The notes: generated from the letters alone by a model not told the origin. Positions 1 to 10,751 are shown, counted from the stretch's first letter. The stretch is 64,000 nt of DNA from Cristatella mucedo (GCA_009760855.2 WPIO01000009.1:2354501-2418500); one strand, 5' to 3'. Numbers and translations are program-made.

Positions 1-970
1 GTCTCCAGGGCACTAGTCCTAGTCCCCACGTGGCCGAGTATCCTGCCGCTAACTTTCAAGCGAGGCGAGTTGATTTTCAGATCTCCATAACCTCTACGTG
101 GTGAGCAGTGAACGTATCAATTATGTGCTCTACGAATATATGCTCTTGTATATTTCCATTTTTCTGATAGTTTCATGTTTTATACGGTATATCTTTGAAA
201 GTCATCTCTCCATATGTGTAGTTCGTTTATTAAAACTATACGTCCTAGCACTACTCGAGCACAGTGAGTCCGGCTACTCCGGAAACAGGTCGGTCGTCGA
301 TATGCAGATCCACACCGACCTCGATACGAAATGTTTATATTACACATGCATAGTTAATTTTTAGGCTGCAATATATCCTGTATTATACAACTCTGTCATG
401 TACAGGTTCTATATATACATAACAATATCTATGAGTAAGTCATCGAAGCTGTGACGTGCATTATATTAATCAGGGATAGTGTTAAGAAACGAAATCAGTT
501 TAGTCATCTTTCCGTTCTGCTCGTAACTTGCCTACGAACCTAACATACATATGCGCTAACCGGTACGGCCACAGCATATAACCTGTAAGCAAGCTCAGTG
601 TCACCGAATGCGGCTGAAGAATGGCCATCGCCAAACCTAACGGGACTCTACAGAAAGTAGTTCAAAAAATAAATGCAGTGGAAAAAAGTGCAAACGCCAA
701 ACATCGGGATTGAACCGTCAACTCTGTCAAGCTCTGTCTCAAAGTCTCCCAAAGTACTGTACTGTACTTACTGTAGCTGCAAGAGACAATTTTCTTTTGA
801 CAACCTTTCCAGTTTCACGCGATACCTTGGATTTCCCTTGACTGTACCGAAAAGTTGACTCGTAATGTTTAGAGCAGTCCATGCAAGCCACCAAGTCGGA
901 GCATGAGCTCCGGGCAAGAGCGGGCAAGAGCGCAGAGCAATCGCTCCGACCGCTTGTTTGGCTGCCGTAG
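1..970. other. No gene or repeat recognised
   Basis: I see no exon with credible splice sites and no recognisable transposon here. Only short chance reading frames are present. The right end is presumably the intron preceding the first exon of the cysteine-rich gene at 979. Confidence 0.4.
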
Positions 971-978
971 GCTGTCAG

Positions 979-1049
979 AAGCGCCGGAAGTGCGCGGAAG
1001 ATCCCTGCTCAGGGAAGACTTGTCCCGTCTTTGCCAACGCGAGTTGCGA
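979..1049 (+). CDS. Gene A exon 1 (internal)
   Basis: The acceptor CTGTCAG ends at 978; another AG at 969-970 is possible. The donor is GTACGT at 1050. It encodes the first half of the Cys module, KRRKCAEDPC followed by CPVFANASC, and stops after two bases of a Glu codon. Confidence 0.55.
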
Positions 1050-4021
1050 GTACGTATTACGGCATTTCGGTGTTAACCTTGAGCCATGCATAATTTCGCT
1101 AGCTAATCCACAACGTGGCGGCGAAGCAGCAGCAGCAGCAGCAGCGTCGGTGCACCGAGCGTCAAGCGATTGTGCGGACAGCGAGTGTACGGCTCTATCT
1201 AGGGCGTCGTCGTGTGGCCGATGCAGCGACTACGACTTCTACAGCGGCGGCGTTCGGGTTACGCCATTCTGTCAGTTCCATGACTTGGACATGCTAGTCC
1301 AGTCACATCCAAAGGCTATGACGACTGCGAAAAAAGGTGAGAGCACAAATTGAGGAGTTTACATCATGGTGGTAGCCAATTTCGGACATATTAATCAACA
1401 GTGTGCTTAGGCTTGGGAGAGGGGTGTGCAGGAAATGCAATTGTCGGGGGTTTACCGTTTTACGGGCGCAGGCAAATACGTAATTTTTAAAAGCACTGAA
1501 AGCCCAGAGTCGACATTCCCGTAACCGAAGCTTTTCACCAAGTACGAAACTCTGACGCCATAATAAAACCGTTCGTAATAATAGCTGAAGCCATCGTTAT
1601 AAATTGGTTTCGTATAAAACCTTTTAAAGAATTATAAAAATATAATTCATTTGTATAGCACCAACAAAGAACTTAATCTCTGTCCAGGCGCTTTACATAC
1701 ACGGCTATAACCAACGACCTTGGTATTTAAAGGCAAGCACCTTACCCTTGTGCCAAACCAGGATGGCGTTTCGTTCTAGTTGCAGCCCAAAACTAGTTGT
1801 AGACCTTTTAATGCGCTATAGGTCTTAATAGTTCAAGTTGCTACTAAGACTGAATTAATACAGTTCTTACTTAGCAGAACTGTAAACGTAGAGTCAGACA
1901 TCTAGATAGTCTAGTTCTTAAGAGACTACCAGACTCATCCTTCAAAAAGTGAGAAATGTAGCTAGGCATTGGTCACAAGAGAGAGGAGTGGACGTACTAC
2001 ACTGCCTCCAATTCTCAGGTCTAGTGTTACTCCTTGATGAGTTACTAGACAATATTTGCATTTTGGCATTTAGAGATGGCACATAAAGCTAAGGGCAAAT
2101 GCGATCTAGTAGTGATAGCCAGAGAGCCGTAAATCTAGGTACCTTACAAGGAGGACAGCGGGTATGGAAGTTTAGAGAGGGAATGCAAATATATAATTCA
2201 TATGTATAGTGCCGTAAGAGAACTTCGTCTCTATCCAGGACGCTTTAAATATGCCGCAGGGCTTAAGCCCACAGCCTCAGTCATCGGACGCATTCGCCTT
2301 GACCTCGGTCGTTAGAGGCGAGTACCTTAACCCCAGGGCCAAATCAGGGCGGCCAATGGTCGGCATAGAGTGCAAGATGAGCTTCGAGATGAGGTTAGGC
2401 TAGGTTAGCGGGATTGAAGGACGACAGAGAAAGATCGCAATAAAAGCAGCGACTAGTATCAGAAAAGGGAATGGGATATTCAGCGAACGACTTGTAAGAG
2501 CGCATTGCTAATTTAATGTAGCTCCGTCAGCGACTATCCAAAGGCTCTCCAAAGGAAGAGCTACGCTTGAGATTTTTCTATAGTGCACACTCTAAAGCCT
2601 ATCGACGCGAATACGGTAGCCAACCAACTTCCTCTCATGTAACAAAGAGGAAGTGAGTAGCATAGCTGAGCGGGAGGGCAGTTGAGGAATTTAGTAGCAG
2701 AAAGTAGTACCGTTGGCAGCTCGATCGGCAGATTAGCTCTAAAGAGATCGCCCAGAGATCGACGGGGTTATTATGCACAGCCGCTCAAGACAAGTTCGTT
2801 CAGTGTCGCAGGAGCAGAGGTCTCCGGTCGCTCTGTAATCTGAAAATGAGAGCCAGAATAATAATGTCGCGGGCTAATCAGATTTCGGGCCTCAGGCGCT
2901 GTGCGAAAGATCTTTTGCTTTCGAAAAAATTCTGAGAGTTTAGCTTCTGCTTAGCTGCAAGGGCATTGCGGTATGACAGACTAATATTGAGGGGCGATCT
3001 GTGATGGCGCACTAGGTAAGGCGGCTGCTTTTCATGACCTTGGTACAGAGGTGGTTCCGAGGTCGTGGGTTCGAATTCTGCAGTGGGTGATCCTTTATTG
3101 CCGCTGCGAGCGTTGGTGATAGCCATAAAGGCTTTTCTGTCACTATTTAAAAGAGGCTGTTAAATCATCTAGCGTTTCTTTTTATACTGAGCGAGTATAT
3201 TGTAGTGTAGAGAGTGCACTAGGCGTCCAGTGCGTGAAGGGTATCGCACGCATAGCAGCCATAGCATCCACGACCGCGTCTGAGATGGATGGCGACGGTA
3301 CAGATATTTTACTCATATCGCTGCGAATAATATGCGCCGGCTAAGCTAGAAAACTTCCGACCCCGAATGCACCGTCAAATTCTTATTCTCAAATTCTCAT
3401 TTTTATCAATCTAAATGGGACTGGTGTTGCGGAGGAGTTTCGCCTCTTGCGTCGGAGTTAGTAGTTCAACAACAACTAGAATACAGCGAACATGTTCATC
3501 TTTAATATCGGTTCAAGTCTCCTTTAGCGGCGCTTGCGCCTCATGAGTCCAGCGGTTGAGTCACTTACGACGATCAGGCACGCTGCACGCGCTTGCGAAC
3601 TCGCGCTCGCGCTGACGGTGAACGCGGACGGCGAAGATCGGCGATTCGAGACCACGTCCGCAAGCGAGAGATCCGAGGCGGTGCTCAATTAATCGGCGGC
3701 CTTCCTCCCTCTCCTGCCCCCCTCCCGCGAAGGCGGGGGGGGGCAGAGGCAGGGTTCGAGCGTCTGCCGTCTCACGACGCTCGAATGCGGCTTTGCTTAA
3801 TGGCCTCTTCAAACTCTGAACTTGGCGTCGCTTATTTCCAACTAGCGACGACCCGGCCTCATGTGCTCGGTGACTCGTCGGGTTCATGCTTCGACGGATT
3901 CTACAATGGTACCGTGGACTGCCTGTACTGCGCCAAAGCACACCTCAGCCCCAATATGTACCGGCGTTGCTGTTCGGGGAGACCTCAGTACGTCTCCTAC
4001 TGCAAACAGTTCATGCAATAA
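979..4021 (+). CDS. Gene A: cysteine-rich secreted-type protein, C-terminal three exons (979-1049, 1203-1336, 3846-4021)
   Basis: Spliced model of 381 nt ending in TAA at 4019-4021. Exons 1 and 2 join in phase 2 (GA|G) and exons 2 and 3 in phase 1 (G|CG). The first join gives a module of the form C-x4-PC-x4-CP-x3-NASC-x3-SCGRC-x3-FY-x2-GVRVTPFC. This spacing resembles the small extracellular Cys modules (Kazal/VWC-like, with a central CG-x-C and an FY-x-G-x-RV segment) of many invertebrate secreted proteins. The last exon adds a six-cysteine tail in the order C, C, C, CC, C within about 35 residues. No signal peptide or start codon is visible, so the 5' part must lie upstream, possibly outside the window. 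Role unknown; extracellular location is inferred from cysteine density. The splice phases and the motif agree, but exon 3 lies 2.5 kb away across repeats and is less certain. Confidence 0.55.
1050..1202 (+). other. Gene A 153-nt intron carrying a CAG/GCA tract
   Basis: It begins GTACGT and ends CTATCTAG. Its length is divisible by three and it has no in-frame stop, so the unspliced transcript stays open. The (GCA)n run at about 1124-1144 would read as poly-Ala. Removing it restores the CG-x-C half of the Cys module directly after the NASC half, which is the main argument that it is an intron. Confidence 0.6.
1203..1336 (+). CDS. Gene A exon 2 (internal)
   Basis: Acceptor TCTAG ends at 1202 and donor G|GTGAGA is at 1336/1337. 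It encodes ASSCGRCSDYDFYSGGVRV and then a short Lys/Thr-rich linker. Phase 2 in, phase 1 out. Confidence 0.55.
1638..1765 (-). repeat. SINE-A copy (diverged)
   Basis: Read on the minus strand it has a tRNA-like head, a decayed B box, and the tail GGCGCC-like arm / AGAGATTAAGTTCT / GGTGCTATA, ending in AATTATA. The middle of the head is deleted or mutated relative to the copies at 10150 and 24322. Confidence 0.65.
2188..2360 (-). repeat. SINE-A copy (diverged)
   Basis: Antisense copy. It keeps the tail with its paired arms, the GGGCTTAAGCCC B-box region, and the head sequence read here as CTTAACCCCAGGGCCAAA. It carries an extra GGTC block between the boxes, also seen in the copies at 18862 and 25258. 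Confidence 0.7.
2995..3180 (+). repeat. SINE-B copy
   Basis: The tRNA-like promoter has an A box near GGCGCACTAGGTAAGGC and the B box GGGTTCGAATTC. A shared body follows: GATCCTTTATTGCC, GCGAGCGTTGGTGATAGCC, ATAAAGGC-TTCTG, then AGGCTGTTAAATCA. The same body recurs at 17465, 17625, 28428, 42225, 50985 and 57698. Confidence 0.7.
3846..4021 (+). CDS. Gene A terminal exon
   Basis: Acceptor TTTCCAACTAG ends at 3845. Phase 1 continues the exon 2 frame, giving TTRPHVLGDSSGSCFDGFYN, then DCLYC, RRCC and SYCKQF, and stops at TAA 4019-4021. The cysteine order is C, C, C, CC, C. An AATAAA follows 122 nt downstream. I do not recognise the six-Cys tail. Confidence 0.5.
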
Positions 4022-4142
4022 TCAGCTGTCTGCATGACGGATGGCTGAGCCTTCAACAGCAGTGGAATGGTCTGCGAGGCCGTGGCCTGTCTCTGCTCAA
4101 TGCACGTAACAAGGCGGTCACGAGTTTTTGCAATCATGGTGG

Positions 4143-4148
4143 AATAAA
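4143..4148 (+). promoter_or_regulatory. Polyadenylation signal AATAAA for gene A
   Basis: A canonical hexamer 122 nt after the gene A stop codon, in an otherwise moderate-GC stretch. Its spacing suits a short 3' UTR. Confidence 0.45.
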
Positions 4149-4199
4149 CTCCGGGCGTTTACGAACTGCAAATGACGTTTCCTGTCTGTAGCATCAATC

Positions 4200-4960
4200 C
4201 GCATGAGCCAAAAAATTGCAAATTTCGCTGAATAAAGATGAAGGACCAACGGGCGGGAGTGTCACGGCAGTGCAACTCCCAAAACTGCATTCGTTAAGGA
4301 CAAGCGAGACGTAGATTTTCGAAGCTTCCCACCCGGACATCCGGGCTATCCACGAGCCGTCAGCAGCACCGATGCGCAATAATATGCCACTCGGCTAGCT
4401 GGAATTCGTTTTGCTCGATTGCTATTAATATTACTTATTGTGGCGGTCTAAATATTTTCGCTACGAAAGTAAGAAGCGAATCTATCTAATAGATTCAGTT
4501 CATTCGCTCAAAACACAGCATACAAAACTTCGCCAGACTTCATCGATGCGAGGCAAAATCCTGATGCTGAAACTAGCACTCATAAGCCTAAGGTCGTCCA
4601 GTCGCAGAAGCAGCACCATCGTTGCCAAGTACACAGACGATAGCAGAATACGACAGCAATCGATATTTCCCATCAAACTGTACAATCTCGAATGGGCGCA
4701 AGTATGTGAATCTGTCCCGTAAACGACAAGTGGTCGTGGTTTCGATAGCCGGCGCTGACTCATGGAAGGGGAGCCAGCGTACATTGCATCTATAGATGCA
4801 AATCAAATCACCCTCCTAGCGGAAAATGAAAAAAGGAGTTACAAATTTTTAGAAGTTTTCACTTTTTTTTTTATAAAATACGGCTGCAATTGTGTGAGGC
4901 CATTAGATACATGTAAGGAGTGCAGTACCAAATCTCGTGGTACAGGTAAAAATGCACATA
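4200..4960. other. No gene or repeat recognised
   Basis: Only overlapping short frames on both strands; none shows conserved motifs or a coherent splice context. Confidence 0.35.
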
Positions 4961-4964
4961 ATAC

Positions 4965-5165
4965 AATGTCAAGTATCTCCGTCTGTGACCCCGCTAAGCC
5001 GCACGGACACTAACCTATAGAAAAAAGCGAAAGGTGCCGAGTTTAATTAGAGTGTTCGACATTTTACCCTTCTCTCTTTAAGATAGTGGCACAGGGAGAA
5101 TTAGCAAGGTTAGAATTCACCTTCAAGCCAAATTCATCAGTTTTTATAGCAAACTCACCCTATCA
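4965..5165 (+). repeat. Family X dispersed repeat, diverged copy
   Basis: It starts with GTATCTCCGTCTGTGACCCC, then GCCGCACGGACAC, and later AGAATTAGCAAGGTTAGAATTC and TTCAAGCC. The same order of blocks occurs at 19556, 23511 and 38380, and partly at 59490. The class is unknown. Confidence 0.4.
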
Positions 5166-5574
5166 AAAAGCGTTAAGCGCCCCTAATATTTCATATAGTA
5201 TTTCACGCGACTAATTTCATATAATATTTCCCTAATATTTCACGCGACTATCCCAGACAGTATTGAGACAGAAACCGCGGAGGAAGCTAATACATTTTGC
5301 GCTCTTGAAACTAGATGTAAACGAAACTTTCTTCAAACTCAGGAACAGCAGAGACCAACGAGGACGCTATCAAGCGTCGCTGCGAGATTCCGTCTCTAAA
5401 ATAATTTCAGTTTTGCTAATGAAATCGCGATATCTTTGGATTTTTCACCGGGTCTTGGCTAGTACCTCAGCAATTCAATATGCTATCGTGACAAATTTTG
5501 GCTTCCTATTCCGAAGCACGCCGGCAAGCACCCCGGGAAGTTGTTAAGCAGGATACACAGACAATAATAGTACC

Positions 5575-5900
5575 TTAGTACAATGCCCTCAGAGAGCTGA
5601 ATCTCTTTCTAGGCACTTTACGTATGCTGCACAAGAATTATGATCGAAAGGTAAGCGATAGCATGCTCAACGACAACAAGCATAACATGGTTAGGGGTGA
5701 CATGCACTGGGTCAGCATACACATATCGTTAGTAGCAGCATGCGCAGTGTCAGCACGCATAAGCACAGAAAGGACGAATCCTGTGGACCCACTAAATGCT
5801 GTGGCAAATAGATGTGTTTTTAGCTTCTTTCTTTACGTAAACCCGAAGCCGTTCAGATTAGGCCCATTCGGCTGGTAGTAATACAATTTCTCAAAAAACA
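5575..5900 (-). mobile_element. LINE (CR1/L2-type) 3' end fragment
   Basis: On the minus strand this is the final part of the LINE coding end plus 3' UTR, matching 13700-13960 and 39470-39720. It includes CAGCATTTAGTGGGTCC, the GCATGTCACCCCTAACCATG region and the tail hairpin GCCTAGAAAGAGATT...CTCTGAGGGC. The coding part is too decayed to translate far. Confidence 0.75.
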
Positions 5901-6117
5901 CGCTGGAAACCCGCGAGAATCTGAGAGAATGTAGGTCTACTAGCAGCGGCCAGCCTTTCAAGTTCCGCAGCTGCCGAGCTTGACCAATGCCAGACGCCGA
6001 AAATAACCTTGAATCAAGGCCGGGGCTCTTACAAGGTCGGTCTGGCAACGATCTTGCTTCGATCCTGCTTCAGTCGGGTTCAACGAATAACCGCAATCCA
6101 CCCAAAATTCACCGCAA

Positions 6118-6175
6118 TAATAACAATTCACTTGATTAAGCGCCCTCAGAGAACTCAATCTCTTTCTAGGCACAA
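6118..6175 (-). mobile_element. LINE 3' tail remnant
   Basis: Only the tail hairpin (GCGCCCTCAGAGAACTCAATC antisense) remains, next to an AATAATAA remnant of the (ATT)n end. Confidence 0.6.
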
Positions 6176-6537
6176 TGCATTTCCACCGAAATCCACTCTA
6201 ATTAGGCTAATGACGACCAGACGTAAGTGTTGCCGAGCTCAGGTTTTGCGCTGATATTGTAAAACACCTTCGAATTTATCTATCTGTCAAATTTCACGTC
6301 GCTTCGCGCACGCGCACTTATTCAAATGAGCTTCGACGCCGGACACCTGTACCGAAATCCACCGCAATCCATTCTAGTTCACGTCAAATCCACCACAAAT
6401 GAGCTGCGCACAGCTCCAAAAAGTGTGGAACATCAAACTACGTTACACATAAAATGTACCCAGTGAAGTTTGCACGATTCCGCTCACGCATTCTCAAGAA
6501 GTTCACTGAAATAATTTTGCAATGGCCCAGGCCGTCA

Positions 6538-6625
6538 GAAATCCACCACAATCGACCGCAATCGACCGCAATCGACCGCAATCGACCGCAATCAACCGCA
6601 ATCCACTGCAATCCACCGCAATTTA
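6538..6625. repeat. 11-bp minisatellite (AATCGACCGCA)n
   Basis: About eight head-to-tail units. The first four are essentially perfect, and later ones drift to AATCAACCGCA, AATCCACTGCA and AATCCACCGCA. Isolated single units (ACCGCAATCCACC and similar) lie at about 6085-6120 and 6350-6400, so the array sits in a wider region seeded with the same motif. Confidence 0.85.
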
Positions 6626-6639
6626 ATCCGCAGTCGTCG

Positions 6640-8006
6640 TCAGAGGAGACTGAAAACGCTTGCCTGGAGGACAAAACTTGACGCAATTTCCATCGGAGCA
6701 GTGCAGCAGCAGCAAGGAGAGTACTCCGGCGAGCGCTCATTTCCTATTGCCGTCATTTCTTATGAGCTGGCATTTCAGACTACGATTTTACGATGACGAT
6801 GTCTGAAGACCTTATGTTTGAAAATAATACAGACGACAGCGAAGTTTGTGTGCGCAATCGCCCAGACCCGATACTTTAAAGGTAGTTACTGCAAGGTCAA
6901 GGGAAGATCTGGCTAGACGCCAGATTCTCAGCACCGGCTACACTAATGTAAAACTGTGATGGAGGGGTTTGCCGATGAAACGAAATCATTGGCGTGGACT
7001 GTTCGTTTTAACTATGGCAGATTGGTTAATTGCAAATATAAACTAAGTAAAGACGATTCAAAGAAGGGGAGACACGAAAAGACACGTAAGATAAAGATAC
7101 TGTGAAAAAGAAACGTAAAGAAGACACGCAAATCTTTGTTGCAGCATCTGTAATCGGTTCAGGTCGAGCCGCGGTCATCAGCCAAAGGGCTCACTATGTC
7201 CTACGAGGCGTTCTTCGTTAAAACAACTAGAAGAAATCAAAGCAATAGTATCAGTTTCCTCGTGCCCTCAGGTGCTCTCGGGGCTACACATTAACTGTTC
7301 CCTTTTAAATATCATCTAGCTATTTTAATATGCAGGTCTTTGACTGTAAATCTCTCGCAAAAGACTTAAAAGCAAACTTCAAATGTCCTATCCTGCTGTC
7401 AGCTCGAGCACTTCAACTATAGCGGTTTTTATTGATTAATATGATTGCCCAGATGTCACGTGGTGAGCAAAATAGTCTCGAGTCTATTCAGGCGAGTGCA
7501 GCAATAGAGACTGACACAAGCTTAGCTATCTCTCCCAGCGGTAACTTAAAGATGGGATTGAGGTAAAAAAGTGAAGGCCAGATAAAAAAGAGTTACTTTT
7601 ACCAAGTTTTTGTTCACAATTTTTGAATAAAGTTCTCACTAAATTGCTGGTTGCTTGTATCGAAAAGAGTTATTTATCGGAAACATTTCAGTCGGAATTC
7701 AAGCCACACAATTCCTCTGAAAGTGCTCAACTCTGAGTGACCAAATGAATTCCAAGTAAAAACCATGTTGATAATGTCACTGCCAGTGCTCCTGTTTGAT
7801 CATTCAGCAGCACTAGACATTTGTTATCACTGTTGGTCCTGCTTGAACGATTGAGAAACGAACAAGCCGTCTGGCTGATGAGGCACTGGCGAGATTCAAA
7901 TAGCATTGCCTGATCGTGTCCAGTCCGTGTCGTCACGTGACCTTCAAGTTCCATCCAGTAGACCAGCACCCGTAGAGTTCCACAATGGTCTGTTGTCGAC
8001 CATTTT
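6640..8006. other. No gene or repeat recognised
   Basis: AT-rich, without credible exons. The segment just before 8007 may belong to the decayed reverse-transcriptase fragment that follows. Confidence 0.35.
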
Positions 8007-8172
8007 TTGTGCTCTATTTACAACGAGCGCCCATGTACACACCGCTCAGGCGGCATCGGCCGTCACTTCTACGCTGACGATACGCAGATACACTCGTCAT
8101 TCAAACCTTCGGAATTTGCTGTGGAGACTGGTAAACTGATTGCTTACTTTTCAGACATCTGGTCACAGCTGT
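8007..8172 (+). pseudogene. Non-LTR reverse-transcriptase fragment (YADD box), separate lineage
   Basis: The frame reads RHFYADDTQIHSSF; the YADD catalytic box (motif C of the RT palm) is encoded at 8070-8081. The residues after it (KPSEFAVETGKLIAYFSDIW) match the layout of a LINE RT but differ from the dominant family, which has LYLCFDSSQ there. Upstream motifs A and B are not recognisable. A dead fragment of a second LINE lineage. Confidence 0.65.
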
Positions 8173-8960
8173 CAATCTATTGCCATGAGCTAAGAGGTGA
8201 TACAACCGAACAACCCTTAAAGTCAACCTGTACTATTCACGCTTGGATAAATCGACTTCGTTCTAGTAGCGGGGAAGATGCCGTGGTTGTTGCTCGCGTA
8301 TCAGTCAGTGTTGGCTTCCATCGTCTGTGCGCTCGCAATCCAAGTTTCTTCTCTTTGACGATACATGACCTTTAAAAGTCTCACTTCAAGAATTTCCTTC
8401 ACAGCTAGTCATCAGTTTCCACTCATGTCCATGATTGTGGATGGCTTGCTGCTGTGGCTGCTGGCCAAAGACCTAAAGCTAATTCTGTCGCTCGCTAGTT
8501 CTGTCTACACTGAACACGTACTATTCAGTATACGCAAAGCGCTACCTAAAAAGCTACAGTTTTTGATGAATTTGGTTTTAGGGTTAGCTAATAAATCCCA
8601 GAAATTCAGTCATATGTCTCCTTTAGTACAGGAGCTGCCACGAATCCCAATTGGTCAACTGACGCTGAGCGAAATTCTTACTTTTAACGAATTATACTGG
8701 CACGGATTAAATTTTTCATATCCAGCTGAAGCGCCGCTCCTTTTTTTATCTTATATCCTGCCACAGAGGACAGTAAGTTAGGGTTTTCGTTCTTTCTCTT
8801 AAAGGCCAGTGGAAACGAAAGCTTTTGCTCTGCACCTCGCTGGCCAACGCTTGGTAACCAACTATTGAAATTCATACGCAGCGACACGATTTCTTCTATT
8901 TACAAGTTTGACACATCCTTTCCAGCCATCATGCACTGGTACTCCATACTACTCAGTGCC
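8173..8960 (+). other. Unassigned; possible family X-related segment
   Basis: An open frame of 138 codons at 8365-8781 has no recognisable domain. A stretch near 8585-8640 (GCTAATAAATCCCAGAAATT ... TTAGTACAGGAGCTGC) resembles the block GGTAATAAATCCAGGAAATT ... TTAAAGGAGCTGC of the family X copy at about 19706-19760, so this is more likely repeat than gene. Confidence 0.3.
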
Positions 8961-10145
8961 TTGACTGCTCTTCTGACTCAGCTTTAATTCTGAATTTCTC
9001 TTTGTTTCGCGGCATGAAGCTTTTTGTTTACGGCATACAGCTTAGGCCTCGAGTTCACCATAGAAAACTCGCCGGCGTAGTAACCATTCATTCTTCTAGC
9101 TGACGTCGCTGAGTGAGTCGCTGACCTGCGACGATGCAGTTCAGCCACACAATTTCGGCACAACCATTTATAACAGTAAACTACTTCCGGAGAAGCTCGA
9201 ACTCCTTCTGCGGACGTACGGCGGGTTGTTTCTCGAGGAAAGTGTCCTCAACATGGTAAGGTAAAAATTAAACAGGCTGAAATCAGCTGAAAGTCAGATG
9301 CAGCTCGAGTACGACACGCCTACCGCCTTACATGTACGGCCTATCATATTTCGCAACTAAAAAGTTAGCTGAAGTCGAGTATCCTTCACCCTTGTCCTTT
9401 ACCCTATTCTTCATCTCATCCTTTGCGCTCCACAATAGCGAGTTTTCTTTTTTGAGATTGGGTTCACCGGAAGCAGATCACTTCTAGCATGTGAAAAATT
9501 CTAACTTCAATTGCAGGGAGGTGCCCGCTCAAGGGTACGACATCGCTAGTAAACAGTAGAAATAAGCGAGGCTGGCATACTACTTCGTGGACGTTTCGAC
9601 ATCCGAGATTTTTATCCTGTTGTAAACTACTTTATGTGAGACGAAGTGTTGCCGCGAAGCCATTTACTAGTCAATGGTTGAGAAAATTGCGAAACCGGCA
9701 AACGGAACGTGGACCGTAGCAAATACGGACAAAGGAATAAGCGACGAATAGGTCATATATATGGGTTGTCCCAAATGATTACTATTGGCTAAGCGAGCCA
9801 TCATGCATACAATTCTTAATGCTATTGGCTTGTCTGAAGGAGAATGCCCTGATCTGCTGTAACGGATGCGGCCTTGGCAGAAGCCAATTGCCCTAGGGAA
9901 CACGTGGCATTAAACCAATCAGCAGTGGTCTTCGGCTCCGGAAATGGATCTGTTGTCCTCAGTCATTCAGAGCTGTACTACAGTTTAAGGCGAGATCGCT
10001 CGCTGTATTATAGGCACACTGGCTGCGAGGCAAGTTCAGCTACTATTTTACACTACTCTAGCATTTACAATAGTACTTTTATTATAGCACCGCATTTGAA
10101 GCAGGTTTGTGTGTATGATTTCTGTAGCTTCCGACCGAAGGATAA
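8961..10145. other. No gene or repeat recognised
   Basis: I see no exon-like frame with supporting splice sites, and no transposon motif. Confidence 0.35.
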
Positions 10146-10149
10146 TATA

Positions 10150-10290
10150 TATAAATATAATTAATTTATAGAGCGCCCCAAGAGAACTTAATCTCTATTC
10201 AGGCGCTTCACATATGCCTCGGGGCTCGAGCCCACGACCTCAGTCAGACCTTGGTCGGGGCGAGCACCTTAACCGCTAGACCAAGGATTT
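10150..10290 (-). repeat. SINE-A copy (well preserved)
   Basis: On the minus strand the head carries an A box (TGGTCTAGCGGTTAAGG) and a B box (GGTCGTGGGCTCGAGCCC, compare GGTTCGANNCC), so it was a tRNA-derived RNA polymerase III unit. It then runs GAAGCGCCTGAATAGAGATT, AAGTTCTCTTGGGGCGCT and an AT tail. The copy at 24322 is nearly the same sequence, which suggests a fairly young family. Confidence 0.85.
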
Positions 10291-10455
10291 GCTTCAACCT
10301 CAAAATCTAACAGGTGAAAATTGTAGTCTATAGTGGTTGGATATGCACAACGATGTATTAAAATATAAATTCTGCGGAATGTCAAGTGATTATGAGCTTG
10401 GATGATGGCAAGCTTGGCAGCTGTAAGAAGCGTCGCTGAGAAAAGAAAATATGCC

Positions 10456-10457
<2 letters not shown>

Positions 10458-10496
<39 letters not shown>

Positions 10497-10565
10497 CATA
10501 CATATATGCATATATATATGCATACATATATCTATCTAGCTGTGTACAACGGTATGTCTATGCAT

Positions 10566-10626
<61 letters not shown>

Positions 10627-10627
10627 A
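10458..10627. repeat. Compound microsatellite (TC)n-(TA)n-(CA)n-(TA)n
   Basis: Consecutive dinucleotide runs just upstream of gene B exon 1. Reading frames through it are artefacts. Confidence 0.95.
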
Positions 10628-10751
10628 ACCTATTTATACTTTTTTATCCACAACAGGCTTTTGTTATCAGTGGCAAGCGTCAAATGCACATTTATGATTG
10701 CCCTAACGCTCAACACCAGCTTCGCAGTGACGCGCTGACGAGCGCTATAGC

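Larger units (their letters stand above)
1337..3845 (+). other. Gene A intron 2, about 2.5 kb, repeat-bearing
   Basis: It holds two antisense SINE-A copies and one sense SINE-B copy (listed separately). Otherwise I see no coding signal. The 3400-3845 part is GC-richer, with overlapping frames on both strands that I do not believe. Confidence 0.35.

Noticed and set aside
958-1353. Single 131-codon reading frame as one exon
   Set aside because: It starts at TTG, not ATG, and contains a poly-Ala run. Splicing out 1050-1202 restores a coherent cysteine module, so the unspliced frame is less likely.
6538-6625. CRISPR-like array
   Set aside because: Units are contiguous 11-mers without spacers, and the genome is eukaryotic.
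8365-8781. 138-codon host gene
   Set aside because: No motif, no splice context, and part of it resembles family X repeat.
10210-10290. tRNA gene on the minus strand
   Set aside because: The sequence is the head of SINE-A and recurs with the same tail many times.
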